Shown: piece after piece, positions 1-8,311 of the stretch
Position numbering within the stretch: position 1 is the first letter of the stretch
Layout: every line of letters starts with the position of its first letter
Source of the DNA: UMGS1052 sp045532035
GTDB taxonomy: Bacteria; Bacillota; Clostridia; Oscillospirales; CAG-382
Assembly: GCA_045532035.1 (NCBI GenBank)
Contig: JAZSFD010000003.1
Span: 1-25,033, forward strand
Direction of reading: 5' to 3'
DNA length: 25,033 bases
The notes under the pieces: model-generated
Database searches by the model: none
Seen by the model: the letters and a program-made list of their open reading frames with translations, nothing else
Told to the model about the DNA's origin: nothing
Made by a program: the position numbers and the translations under genes

Positions 1-1350
1 ACCGCAAAGTTCCTCATTGCAAACCTTCTTCTCATCGACCCCCATTATTATCAGATCTCGGGCGTTGATGAGAATGATGAGGACAGAACAAACCCTCTGT
101 CGTATCTCATTCTTGAAGCCGCAGATTCTATCAATATCGCCTGCAACCTCACCGTTCGCGTACATGAAAACTGCGACCGCGAATTCCAGCGTAAGTGCGT
201 ATATTATCTCATAAAGAACAAGAATGCATGGCCCCGCTTCTGCAACGACAAGTCTTTGGCAGAAGGCTACATGAGAAACGGCGACATTGATAAAAAGACA
301 GCAAGAGAAAGAATCGCTGTCGGTTGTAACTGGATGTGCGTTCCCGGCAAGGAATTCCCGATGAACGACACAGTCAAAATCAACATCGCCAAGGTTCTTG
401 ATGAATCTCTCAAGGATATGAAGGATGAGCCGAACAAGAGCACTGCACGTCTTTTTGAAATATATGAAGCTCACCTCAAAAAAGCTATCGAGGTCACAGC
501 CGAGGGCATCAACCTCCATATCGATCATGCGTGGGAAGTAACTCCCGAGCTTGTCATGAACCTTATGATGAACAACACCATCGAGCGCGGTGAGGATATT
601 TCGCAGTGTGCCGAGCTTTATACCGTCGGTATCGACGGCGCAGGTCTTGCGGTGGTTGCCGATTCGTTCGGAGCTATCGAAGCAAGAATCGAAAAAGAGG
701 GTGTCGTTTCGTGGGAAACTCTTTATGAAAACCTCGAAAACGATTATGCGGATGAGAGAGTGCGTGCGATCATGTCGTCGGCTCCAAAATATTGCCAGGG
801 CGGAACGGTGTCTGACGCCTGGGCAAAGAAGCTCACCGACAGCTGGGTGACAGCCATCAAGGCGCAGAAAATGCCTGAGGGCAGAGCTCTTATTCCCGGT
901 TGGTTCTCATGGTCAAGAACCATTGAGTACGGCTCGAAGGTCGGCGCCACCCCCAACGGAAGAAAAGCAGGAACTCCCATCTCCCATGGGGCAAACCCCA
1001 ACGCCCACTTCAGAACAGACGGCGCGCCCACAGCTCAGTCCAACGGCATCGCATCTGTCCAGTGCGGCTATGGCAACACAGCGCCCTTGCAGATCGAATT
1101 TGACCCGATGGTAAAGCCTGACGATGAGGGAATCGACCTTGTTCTCAGCCTCATTCTCGGTCACTTTGAGCAGGGCGGAACACTTATCAACATCAACGTT
1201 CTTGATAAGGAAAAGATCCTCAAGGCAAACGAAAACCCCGATCTTTATCCCGATCTTGTTGTCAGAGTCACAGGCTTTACGGCATATTTTGCAAGCCTTT
1301 CGCCTCAGTTCAGACAGCTCGTGGTTGACAGATTCCTTACGGGATTTTAA
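1..1350 (+). CDS. Glycyl radical enzyme, PFL-like, 5'-truncated by window edge
   Basis: The frame is open from base 1 to a TAA at 1348-1350, giving 449 C-terminal residues; the N-terminal half lies outside the window. The glycyl radical motif is RVTGFTAYF, with its Gly codon at 1273. The candidate thiyl-radical Cys is in VGCNWMCVPGKEF, at codon 325. The two are 316 residues apart, close to the spacing known for pyruvate formate-lyase (Cys419 to Gly734), which supports the assignment. Most non-PFL glycyl radical enzymes have a Cys-x-Glu motif here; this protein has Cys-Asn-Trp, with an extra Cys two residues later. The usual general base is therefore missing and the substrate cannot be inferred. 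The enzyme would need a radical-SAM activase; the only one in view, facing it at 1395-2228, carries a stop codon. The family is certain, the function is not. Confidence 0.88.
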   Translation, partial: TAKFLIANLLLIDPHYYQISGVDENDEDRTNPLSYLILEAADSINIACNLTVRVHENCDREFQRKCVYYLIKNKNAWPRFCNDKSLAEGYMRNGDIDKKTARERIAVGCNWMCVPGKEFPMNDTVKINIAKVLDESLKDMKDEPNKSTARLFEIYEAHLKKAIEVTAEGINLHIDHAWEVTPELVMNLMMNNTIERGEDISQCAELYTVGIDGAGLAVVADSFGAIEARIEKEGVVSWETLYENLENDYADERVRAIMSSAPKYCQGGTVSDAWAKKLTDSWVTAIKAQKMPEGRALIPGWFSWSRTIEYGSKVGATPNGRKAGTPISHGANPNAHFRTDGAPTAQSNGIASVQCGYGNTAPLQIEFDPMVKPDDEGIDLVLSLILGHFEQGGTLININVLDKEKILKANENPDLYPDLVVRVTGFTAYFASLSPQFRQLVVDRFLTGF

Positions 1351-1357
1351 TGAATAC

Positions 1358-1390
1358 AAAAAAGAGAACCCGGGCCGGTTCTCTTTTTTT
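1358..1390. terminator. Bidirectional intrinsic terminator between convergent genes
   Basis: A 13-bp stem (AAAAAAGAGAACC at 1358-1370 with GGTTCTCTTTTTT at 1377-1389) has a 6-nt loop and a T run on either strand. It sits between the stop of the plus-strand glycyl radical enzyme and the stop of the minus-strand activase, so it can end both transcripts. Confidence 0.85.
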
Positions 1391-1394
1391 GCGT

Positions 1395-2228
1395 TTATTT
1401 TAAGAATAGCTTTTTGTATTCTTCAATTATAGCTTTGTCGGGCACTTCATACTGAGTATATTCCATGTCAAGCGCATCATATTTGTGCTCGCCCATCTTA
1501 TGATAGGGGAGAAGCTCGACGGCGCTGCATCGGATGCTTTTCAGAAACTCTGCCATCCTTTCCATTTCCTGTGTGTCATCGTTTACGCCGCATATGACGG
1601 GGATGCGGATGATGATGTCGACATCTGTTTTGTCCGATAGCTTTTTCAGATTTTCGAGTATCAGTTTGTTTGAAACGCCTGTGTATTCCTTGTGCTTTTG
1701 CTCGTCAAAGCATTTCACATCATAAAGGAAAAGATCGGTGTAGGGGAGAACCTTTTCAAAATGCTCCCACGATACGCATCCTGCTGTGTCGACTGCGGTA
1801 TGTATTCCGTTTTGCTTGCAAAGATTCAGAATTTCGCAAAGAAAATCGATCTGAAGCATACATTCTCCGCCCGAGAAGGTCACGCCTCCCTTTGATGTAT
1901 CGTAAAATGTTTTGTCTTTTATAATTTCTCTGAGGACTTCTTCGGGGGTGTATTCCTTTCCGCAGACCTTGCGGGCGTCGTTGGGACAAAATATCTCACA
2001 TTTTCCGCAGAAATCGCAAACTTCAAGCTGATGCGGACAGACTTCGGCGCATTTTCAGCAGCCTGTGCATTTGTTTTTGTATAGCATCATCTGCTTTTCA
2101 AAGCATTGGCTTTCGGGGTTGTGACACCATTTGCAGGAAAGGTTGCAGCCCTTGAAAAATACCGTCGTGCGGATACCCGGACCGTCAACGAAAGAGTTCC
2201 TTTGAATGTCAAAAATCGTGGCTTTCAT
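1395..2228 (-). pseudogene. Glycyl radical enzyme activase (radical SAM) with in-frame TGA
   Basis: Read from ATG at 2228 (GAGG six to seven bases upstream), the frame gives 277 residues. It has the radical-SAM motif CNLSCKWC (Cys28, 32, 35). A ferredoxin-like insert with two four-Cys sets follows (Cys54, 57, 60, 64 and Cys71, 74, 77, 81), then the conserved TFSGGEC. Such enzymes use S-adenosylmethionine and iron-sulfur clusters to place the glycyl radical on a partner enzyme. Codon 58 (2055-2057) is TGA, between Cys57 and Lys59, where relatives often have Gly; one base change from GGA would produce it. TGA is an ordinary stop elsewhere in this window, so this is a nonsense mutation or a sequencing error. 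The start is 19 nt after the second glycyl radical enzyme, so they are probably co-transcribed. The part after the stop could begin at the ATG near 1883 but would lack the SAM cluster. Confidence 0.8.
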
Positions 2229-2247
2229 TTGTTACCTCAATAAAAAA

Positions 2248-4360
2248 TTAATTTGCGTGATTTGTTCTTTCAATAATATCGTTCTGCAGTGAATCATTAA
2301 GCTTTACAAAGTATTCCGAAAATCCCGATACTCTTACTCTTAAGTTTCCGTAGTTTTGAGGCGCTTCATGTGCTGCAAGAAGTTCTTCCTTCGAAACATA
2401 AGTGAGCTGAAAATGGACGCCGCCGTTTCTGAAATAGGTTTCGAACATATCGACGGTCTTTTCAAAATTGTCGTCGTTTTTTATAAGCTGCTCGTCGATG
2501 GAAATGTTTGTCACCGTCGAGCCGCAGGCTATGGCATTAGGGTCAACTGACGCTATCGAGTTGAGAAGCGCCGTGAGCCCTTGTCTGTCTTTTCCCTCGC
2601 TTTGCCCCAGACCAAACTTCAAAGGAGCTTTCGCGTATCGTCCGTCGGGAGTAGCCCTCAACTTTTCACCGAACCATTTGAAATGCTCGTTATAGCCTGT
2701 AAGGTTGCCGATAAAGCCATTGATATCCGAAAACATTCTTCTTGCCAGAAAGATAACGGTAAAAGCTGTCATAAAGCTTTTGGCCACAAAATTCGACCTT
2801 TCGGTGTCGTTTCCGAAGAAATCTCCTTTTTTGAGAATGAGGGTGCGCATATCTTCGAACCCCGTCCAGTCAGCATTGATGGCGCACACAAGCTCTTTCA
2901 TGGAAAAAAGCTTTTCGTCAAAAACAAACTGCTTGACAACGATCAAAGAATCAATAACATTTGTAATTCCCATAAGCACGGGGGGCTATGACTGTGTTTC
3001 CGCCGCCCCGGGTCAGGCTCTTGGCGTTTTCAATACAGTCATAGAAGAAAAAATGTAGTTTATATCTTCTGCGCGCTTGAGATTGTAAAGATCATCGTAA
3101 TTATAGCACTTTTCAAGTAATGAAAAAAGGCTTTTTTCAAAAATATCATAAAACTTTTCAAAATTGCAAGCATTTTCGATCTCGTCGGTCTTCTTTGTGA
3201 AAAGTTGAGTTATCGAATAAGGAAGATTGATCTTTGATGTGCTGCCGGTGATGGCTCCTGTGAATGCAGGCTCGTTGCAACCGACGGTGGTATAGGTCAC
3301 GGCGCGCTCAAAGGGAATGCCGCATATTTGGTGTAACATTTTATCCTTTTATCGTCGTTTGTAAAAGCTATCCTCTTGTGAGGATCTTTTCGTTCAAGAT
3401 CCATCACATACCGCAAGGTTTCCCTTGGGGTCTTCTTGGTCCATCTCAAGGTGACCTGAGGAATATAGGTGGGAAGCTCGTTAAGACTTTCGAGTATCAG
3501 TTTTGAAAAATTGTCAAAGCTGTCGCTGCCGTCGGCGGCATAGCCTCCGATACAAAAATGCGATTCTCCTCCGCGGGTGAACTGAAATGAGTTTTTGTGT
3601 GTTGCCGCCTGAAGCATTAGAAATAGCTCCTGAAGATATTCTTTTGCCTGATCTTGCGTGAGTGTTTTTTCAGCAATGTCTTTTTTGTAAAAAGGTCTTA
3701 AGTATCTGTCAAGGGTGCCCACGCTGTCGGGATCGGCAGAAAAAAAGAGATATATACACAAAACCGCTTCATAAAAGGTTTCGGCCCTTTTTTCGGGCAC
3801 CTTCATCAAAGCAGCAGACAGCTTCAACAGATTCGCTTTGTGTTCGGGATTTTCAACCGTCATGGCAAATTCATACACTCTTTCAGAGCACTTGTGTGCC
3901 CATTCGATGAGAGTGAGAGCAACTTTTTTGAGCGCTGTAAGAAATTCCTTGTCCTCGGGATCGTCATGCGCCGCCATTGATTTATCGATAAGTGTGATAA
4001 TTCCCGAAAGTCCGATGTCAAGAACTCTCCCATAATCTGCTGTGGCGTGCTGCCATTCAAAGGTGGAAACATCCTCGACCGATTTGAGATAAAAAAGTGA
4101 TTTGACTTCCTGAAATCCTGCGTGGCCGCCTCGTCTGAAGGCATCCCCCACGCAGGATCCGTCGAAGTTGAAAATCCTGTCATGGCGGAATATTCTGTTA
4201 TAACGGGTGTCTGGTTGAGAATATATTCGCAGAGTCTTTTTGATTCACGCTCCTGCCTTGAAAGGAAAATGTCGCATCTGTCATACTCCGTCTTTGTGGG
4301 TGTTGCATACATTTCGCCGTTAAGGGTAAGCTCGCAAAGCTTTTTGATTCTTTCTGTCAT
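2248..4360 (-). pseudogene. Glycyl radical enzyme, PFL-like, broken by four small indels
   Basis: The region encodes about 704 residues of a complete glycyl radical enzyme if four frame changes are corrected. The pieces join cleanly: YSAMTGF to FNFDGSCVGDAF near 4171, DDKRIK to MLHQICGIPFERA near 3339, KTPR to SLTRGGG near 3018, and a return to frame in a run of six bases at 2980-2985. Three of the four events are in runs of one base. The thiyl Cys motif is intact (TTVGCNEPAF, Cys-x-Glu, Cys codon near 3279). So is the C-terminal RVRVSGFSEYF (Gly codon near 2325); they are 318 residues apart. ATG at 4360 has CGGAGGAAT upstream. It probably formed a unit with the activase behind it, with the divergent AraC gene as regulator. 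This is either true gene decay or homopolymer sequencing error; the sequence alone cannot decide. The substrate is unknown. Confidence 0.85.
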
Positions 4361-4389
4361 TCCGATTCCTCCGAATGTGGTTTTATTAC

Positions 4390-4417
4390 ATTATACAAGT
4401 GTGTGCGCAAAAGTAAA
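4390..4417 (-). promoter_or_regulatory. Sigma-A promoter of the second glycyl radical enzyme
   Basis: On the minus strand there is a perfect -10 TATAAT (4390-4395) and a weak -35 TTTACT (4412-4417) with a 16-nt spacer, about 30 nt upstream of the start codon. The weak -35 suits a promoter that needs an activator, such as the divergent AraC protein (inference). Confidence 0.55.
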
Positions 4418-4455
4418 TAAAAGATATGGCATTTTTGTAATTTATAGCACAATAC

Positions 4456-4484
4456 TTGAATTTTCGGATGTTTTGTGCTACAAT
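4456..4484 (+). promoter_or_regulatory. Sigma-A promoter of the AraC-family gene
   Basis: TTGAAT (4456-4461) and TACAAT (4479-4484) are separated by exactly 17 nt and lie 17 nt upstream of the AraC start codon. The divergent promoter for the glycyl radical enzyme is about 40 bp away, so one binding site could control both. Confidence 0.65.
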
Positions 4485-4501
4485 TCCTTTGGTGATGAAA
4501 A

Positions 4502-5278
4502 ATGTTCGGAAAAGAAAAAATCATAATATCTGAAATATATTCGGTGGTTTATGTCAAGCTGGGACATCCCGACAAAAAACAGTCGCGATATGGTCCAAGA
4601 ATGTATAAATACGAGCTTGTTTATAAGTTTTCGGGTGAGTGCATCACGACTTTTAACGGAAAAGTGTTGCACAACCTGCCGCACACCATGGAGTTTTTGC
4701 CAAAAACCGATAATGCAGATTATACTGTGGATATCATAACACATGGCGAATGTATAGATATACATTTCGACACAGAAAGCCCTATGCCAAATGATGCGAT
4801 ATTTTTTGATGTGACAGAAAATAAAAGGCTTGAGGAGCTTTTCAGAAAGATATATTTTCTCTGGGTCGGGCGCAAGGACGGATATGAATATAAATGCATG
4901 AGTATCATGTATGAGATACTTTCGGAGCTTTCAAAAAAGCAAACTAACTATATTCCGGGTGACAAATATGCTCTTATCGAAAAGGGAATAGACTATCTTC
5001 GCGAGTATTGCCTTGACAAAGAAATAGATTTTTATGAGCCCTCCCGTCTCTGCGGCATCAGCTATACATATTTCAAACGGCTGTTTATATCAAAATTCGG
5101 AGTACCTCCGATAAAATATGTAACAAAGCTGAAGCTCGAATATTCCCTCGATCTTGTCAGCTCAAAAAGATATAGTGTAGGGGAGATTTCCGAAATGTGC
5201 GGATTTGACTCGGTTTACTATTTTTCCAAAAAATTCAAGGAAGCATACGGCGTATCACCGACCAATTACAAGCTCTGA
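4502..5278 (+). CDS. AraC-family transcriptional regulator
   Basis: This 258-residue protein has a C-terminal AraC/XylS DNA-binding domain (about residues 155-258) with two helix-turn-helix units. The second contains the family signature around ISEMCGFDSVYYFSKKFKEAYGVSPTNYK. The N-terminal part, about 150 residues, is presumably the ligand-sensing domain but shows no motif that names a ligand. Translation probably starts at ATG 4502 with GGTGAT upstream. It is divergent from the second glycyl radical enzyme, and such regulators commonly control the adjacent catabolic operon, so control of the enzyme and activase is inferred. The gene itself looks intact although its likely target is broken. 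Confidence 0.9.
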   Translation: MFGKEKIIISEIYSVVYVKLGHPDKKQSRYGPRMYKYELVYKFSGECITTFNGKVLHNLPHTMEFLPKTDNADYTVDIITHGECIDIHFDTESPMPNDAIFFDVTENKRLEELFRKIYFLWVGRKDGYEYKCMSIMYEILSELSKKQTNYIPGDKYALIEKGIDYLREYCLDKEIDFYEPSRLCGISYTYFKRLFISKFGVPPIKYVTKLKLEYSLDLVSSKRYSVGEISEMCGFDSVYYFSKKFKEAYGVSPTNYKL

Positions 5279-5282
5279 CAAC

Positions 5283-5320
5283 AAAAAAAGACCGGCCTTA
5301 TTCAAAAGACCGGTCTTTGA
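5283..5320. terminator. Bidirectional terminator between AraC gene and P-loop gene
   Basis: A 9-bp stem (AAAGACCGG at 5287-5295 with CCGGTCTTT at 5310-5318) has a 14-nt loop. On the minus strand it is followed by seven T, a strong terminator for the P-loop gene; on the plus strand the tail is less uniform but still T-rich. Confidence 0.8.
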
Positions 5321-5330
5321 TTTTGTTTGT

Positions 5331-5735
5331 TTATGCAAGATACTGCTTGAGCGATTCCGGAACTCTTTCGGGCTCGATGGAAGCGGTGACTGTGAGGTTG
5401 ATGTTGTCAAGAAGGGGAATAACCTTTCTTACAAATTCTTCAAAGCCGGAAACCGAATCGCAGCAGATCTTGAAAGCGGAGTCGATGAAGAGATCCGAAA
5501 TGTCATAGTTGGAAGCAAGAATTCCGCAAACAAAGCCGTAAAGCTTTTCAGCGTCATCGATGCTGTATGTGATGGTGTCAATAAGTCTTGCTTTGTTGGA
5601 AATTTCGTGTATGAGCTTGGTGCCCTTTTCTATACAAACAACGCTACCGTTAGTTGATTCGACAGCGGAATTTACCATTTCAATAAGATTCTTTGTTTTG
5701 CCCGAACCTTTAAGTCCTACGAAAATCTTGAGCAT
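5331..5735 (-). CDS. Small P-loop protein of unknown function
   Basis: The 134-residue protein starts with MLKIFVGLKGSGKTKNLIEM, a clear Walker A motif (GLKGSGKT, residues 7-14) at the extreme N-terminus. A hydrophobic stretch with acidic residues (DISDLFIDSA, about residues 83-92) could serve as Walker B. I chose ATG 5735 because GGAGG lies 9 nt upstream; the longer frame to 5780 begins inside the leader. It has no membrane segment or signal peptide. I recall similar short Clostridial proteins carried in databases as PilT-like or hypothetical, but nothing here supports a pilus role: it is far shorter than PilT and no pilus genes are near. It is transcribed alone, from its own promoter to its own terminator. 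Confidence 0.8.
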   Translation of the reverse strand: MLKIFVGLKGSGKTKNLIEMVNSAVESTNGSVVCIEKGTKLIHEISNKARLIDTITYSIDDAEKLYGFVCGILASNYDISDLFIDSAFKICCDSVSGFEEFVRKVIPLLDNINLTVTASIEPERVPESLKQYLA

Positions 5736-5798
5736 AATAGTGTACCTCCAGAGAATGATTCGACAGCTAATGAAAATCAATCGCTATCGTCTGTAATT

Positions 5799-5827
5799 AT
5801 TGTACAACAAACTATGTGAAAAGTCAA
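5799..5827 (-). promoter_or_regulatory. Sigma-A promoter of the P-loop gene
   Basis: On the minus strand, TTGACT (5822-5827) and TACAAT (5799-5804) have a 17-nt spacer, leaving a leader of about 57 nt before ATG 5735. Confidence 0.7.
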
Positions 5828-5850
5828 TAAATTTGATTAAAAAAACATTA

Positions 5851-5893
5851 TTTTGTGCAAGATGCACAAAAACAGCTCGGATGAGCTGTTTTT
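5851..5893. terminator. Terminator after pgi, with an overlapping second hairpin
   Basis: AAAAACAGCTC (5868-5878) pairs with GAGCTGTTTTT (5883-5893) around a 4-nt loop, which is a good terminator for pgi on the minus strand. A second hairpin, TTTTGTGCA (5851-5859) with TGCACAAAA (5863-5871), shares four bases with the first, so the two cannot form fully at once. The -35 of the P-loop gene promoter is about 24 bp further on. Confidence 0.75.
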
Positions 5894-5960
5894 GTTTTGG
5901 TAAATAGTTAATTTTGTTCTGAAAAATAAATATTAAAGGCAAATTAGCCAAAAGCCATTC

Positions 5961-7310
5961 TCAGAAGCTCTTCATGAGCTTTTCAAGCTCAGCCTTGCGT
6001 GCGGCATTTTCATCGCCGGGCTTTCCGAGAAGAGCGAACATATTCTTCTTGTAGGCCTCAACACCGGGCTGGTTGAAGGGGTTGACACCGAGAATATAAC
6101 CCGAGATTGCGCAGGCAAGCTCGAAGAAGTATACCATGTAGCCGTAATCTTTTTCGGATCTCGAATCAAGCTCAAGAATGATGTTGGGAACATTTCCGTC
6201 AAGGTGAGCGAAAAGTGTGCCCATATATGCGTTCTGATTTACGAATGTAAGCTCCTTGCCCGAGAGGAAGTTCATGCCGTCGATGTTTTCCTCGTCGTTG
6301 GGGATGATGACTGTGTGGTTCGACTTCTTGATGTCAACAACAGTTTCGAATATGTTGCGCTGACCCTCCTGAACAATCTGTCCGAGAGAATGGAGGTCTG
6401 TGGAATATATAACAGAGCAGGGGAAAATACCCTTGCCGTCCTTGCCTTCGCTTTCGCCGTAAAGCTGCTTCCACCATTCGTTCATGTACTGGAAGGCGGG
6501 CTCATAGCAAGCCATGATCTCCATGACCTTGCCCTTGCCGAGAAGAACATTACGAAGAAGAGCGTACTTGTAAGCGTCGTTCTTTTCGATATCGCAGACC
6601 TTAAGCTCGCGAGCCGCTGTCTGTGCACCCTCCATGATGGCGTCGATGTCAATTCCTGCAACGGCAATAGGAAGAAGTCCGCAGGCGGTAAGCACCGAAT
6701 ATCTGCCTCCGACATCGTCGGGAATAACAAAGGTTTCGCAGCCGTTTGCATCTGCAAACTTTTTAAGGTTTCCGCGTGCCTTGTCGGTGGTGATATAGAT
6801 TCTCTTTGCGGCTTCCTCTTTTCCGTACTTCTTTTCAAGGAGCTCGCGGAAAACGCGAAAAGCCACGCCGGGCTCTGTGGTGGTGCCGGATTTAGAGATT
6901 GCATTTACGGAAATGTCTTTGCCTTCGCAGATCTCAAGAAGCTCTGCAAGGGCGGAGGAGCTGATGGTGTTGCCCGCAAAATAAATGTCGGGAGTGTCCT
7001 TTTTCATGTTGTTGTAGTAGGGGGACTTGATGAACTCAATTGCAGCTCTTGCACCGAGATACGAGCCTCCGATACCGATGGCGATGAAAATATCGCTGTC
7101 GCTCTTTATTTTTTGGGCAGCCTTCTTGATACGCGAGAATTCTTCCCTGTCATAGTTTTCGGGAAGGTCGTACCAGCCGAGAAAATCGTTTCCGGCGCCA
7201 GTCTTTTCGATGAGATCCTTGTGAGCCTTTTCAAGAGCGGGAACATATGCCTTGATGTCAGCGTCACTTACAAAATTTTTGAGATAGTCTGATTTGCATC
7301 TGATAGCCAT
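5961..7310 (-). CDS. pgi: Glucose-6-phosphate isomerase
   Basis: The 449-residue cytoplasmic enzyme interconverts glucose 6-phosphate and fructose 6-phosphate in glycolysis and gluconeogenesis. Visible family motifs are GIGGSYLGARA (sugar-phosphate isomerase fold, about residue 72), SKSGTTTEPG (phosphate-binding loop), the signature VGGRYSVLTACGLLPIAVAG, and YGESEGKDGKGIFP. Length matches the short Firmicute form (about 450 residues) rather than the 550-residue enterobacterial form. ATG 7310 gives MAIRCKSDYL and has GGAGGA 10 nt upstream; a longer frame back to 7409 runs through the promoter and is not used. It is monocistronic, with its own promoter and terminator, downstream of the fatty-acid operon. 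Confidence 0.97.
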   Translation of the reverse strand: MAIRCKSDYLKNFVSDADIKAYVPALEKAHKDLIEKTGAGNDFLGWYDLPENYDREEFSRIKKAAQKIKSDSDIFIAIGIGGSYLGARAAIEFIKSPYYNNMKKDTPDIYFAGNTISSSALAELLEICEGKDISVNAISKSGTTTEPGVAFRVFRELLEKKYGKEEAAKRIYITTDKARGNLKKFADANGCETFVIPDDVGGRYSVLTACGLLPIAVAGIDIDAIMEGAQTAARELKVCDIEKNDAYKYALLRNVLLGKGKVMEIMACYEPAFQYMNEWWKQLYGESEGKDGKGIFPCSVIYSTDLHSLGQIVQEGQRNIFETVVDIKKSNHTVIIPNDEENIDGMNFLSGKELTFVNQNAYMGTLFAHLDGNVPNIILELDSRSEKDYGYMVYFFELACAISGYILGVNPFNQPGVEAYKKNMFALLGKPGDENAARKAELEKLMKSF

Positions 7311-7358
7311 TGTGATAAATCCTCCGATGGAAAAAATAATGTTACTCACTAACATTTC

Positions 7359-7387
7359 ATTATAGCGTGAACTTTTGAAAAATTCAA
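7359..7387 (-). promoter_or_regulatory. Sigma-A promoter of pgi
   Basis: On the minus strand, TTGAAT (7382-7387) and a perfect TATAAT (7359-7364) have a 17-nt spacer, about 50 nt upstream of the pgi start codon. Confidence 0.75.
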
Positions 7388-7441
7388 GAGTTTTGATGAA
7401 ATATGTCAAACTTTCTTGAAAAATTCTGTTTTCGGTTTAAC

Positions 7442-7483
7442 AAAGCACACCCGATCTTCGAAAAGAAAAAACAGGTGTGCTTT
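7442..7483 (-). terminator. Possible terminator of the fatty-acid synthesis operon
   Basis: AAAGCACACC (7442-7451) and GGTGTGCTTT (7474-7483) form a 10-bp stem downstream of accA. The loop is long (22 nt) and the tail on the minus strand is TTTGTTAAACC, so it is a weaker terminator than others here. Its place between accA and the pgi promoter supports the call. Confidence 0.55.
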
Positions 7484-7499
7484 AGGGGTAAAAAATGAA

Positions 7500-8297
7500 T
7501 CAGCAAGCACCGATCTTGCGGAACTTTTCATATCTCCCGGCAAGAAGCTTGTCGGCTGTGAGCTTTTCCTTTTGTTCGATCTCGCTTATGATAAAGCTTT
7601 TGAGATCTGAGGTGATCTCATCCTGTGACCTGTCTTTTTCCTCGATGATCTTTTCGATAACATCGAATTTGAAAAGGTCGTGGGCGGTAAGCTTGAGAAC
7701 TTCAGCAGCCTCAGCAGCCTTTGCCGCATCCTTCCAGAGTATAGATGCGCATCCCTCTGGAGAGATTACCGAATAAACAGAATTTTCAAGCATGATTGCG
7801 GTGTCGCATACACCGAGAGCAAGCGCTCCTCCGCTTCCGCCCTCTCCGATGATAACAGAGATGATCGGAACCTTTATGCCCATCATTTCAAAAAGGTTTT
7901 CTGCAATAGCCTCGCCCTGACCGCGCTCTTCCGCATCAATGCCGCAGTATGCGCCCGAGCTTCCGATGAAGCAGACGATGGGACGCGAGAACTTTTCAGC
8001 CTCTTTCATGAGCCTTAAAGCTTTGCGGTAGCCCTCAGGGGTGGGACAGCCAAAATGCCTTTTCATTCTGTCCTCAATTGTGTCTCCGCGTTCCATGCCG
8101 ATGACGGTTACGGGAATATTTCCGAGATAACCGATGCCTCCGATAATGGCGGAATCGTCGCCGAAGCGTCTGTCGCCGTGAAGCTCGATGAAATTGTCGA
8201 TGAGTCTGGAGATATAATATCCGCCCGACGGTCTTTTTCCGTCACGCGCCGACAGAACTCTGTCGTATGCTCTGATTTCGTTTGTGTGTTCTTTCAT
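7500..8297 (-). CDS. accA: Acetyl-CoA carboxylase carboxyltransferase subunit alpha
   Basis: The 265-residue protein is one half of the carboxyltransferase that moves CO2 from carboxybiotin to acetyl-CoA, making malonyl-CoA for fatty-acid synthesis. It shows the crotonase-like core: ELHGDRRFGDD near the N-terminus, then FIGSSGAYCGIDAEERGQGEAIAEN, and the glycine-rich VIIGEGGSGGALALGVCD, which forms the oxyanion and acyl-CoA pocket. It is shorter than E. coli AccA (319), lacking part of the N-terminal extension, as in many Clostridia. ATG 8297 has GGAGGGC just upstream. It is the last gene of the operon and lies 14 nt from accD, its obligate partner. The biotin carrier and biotin carboxylase genes are not in the window. 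Confidence 0.95.
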   Translation of the reverse strand: MKEHTNEIRAYDRVLSARDGKRPSGGYYISRLIDNFIELHGDRRFGDDSAIIGGIGYLGNIPVTVIGMERGDTIEDRMKRHFGCPTPEGYRKALRLMKEAEKFSRPIVCFIGSSGAYCGIDAEERGQGEAIAENLFEMMGIKVPIISVIIGEGGSGGALALGVCDTAIMLENSVYSVISPEGCASILWKDAAKAAEAAEVLKLTAHDLFKFDVIEKIIEEKDRSQDEITSDLKSFIISEIEQKEKLTADKLLAGRYEKFRKIGAC

Positions 8298-8311
8298 ATG
8301 CCCTCCGTTGT

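Noticed and set aside
2055..2057. TGA as selenocysteine or a recoded sense codon
   Set aside because: TGA ends several intact genes here (tetR, fabD, the first AraC gene), and in-frame TAG and TAA also appear in the sialidase-like gene, so no single reassignment explains them. Gly rather than Cys is expected at the site, and I see no SECIS-like element.
5331..5780. PilT (twitching motility) identity for the P-loop gene
   Set aside because: The protein is 134 residues with only a Walker A motif, no PilT Asp or His boxes, and no pilus genes nearby.
6204..7292. A 362-codon open frame on the plus strand
   Set aside because: It is antisense to pgi, a certain gene, and its translation has no domain features. 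The same holds for the plus-strand frames opposite fabK/fabD (12405-13325) and fabF.
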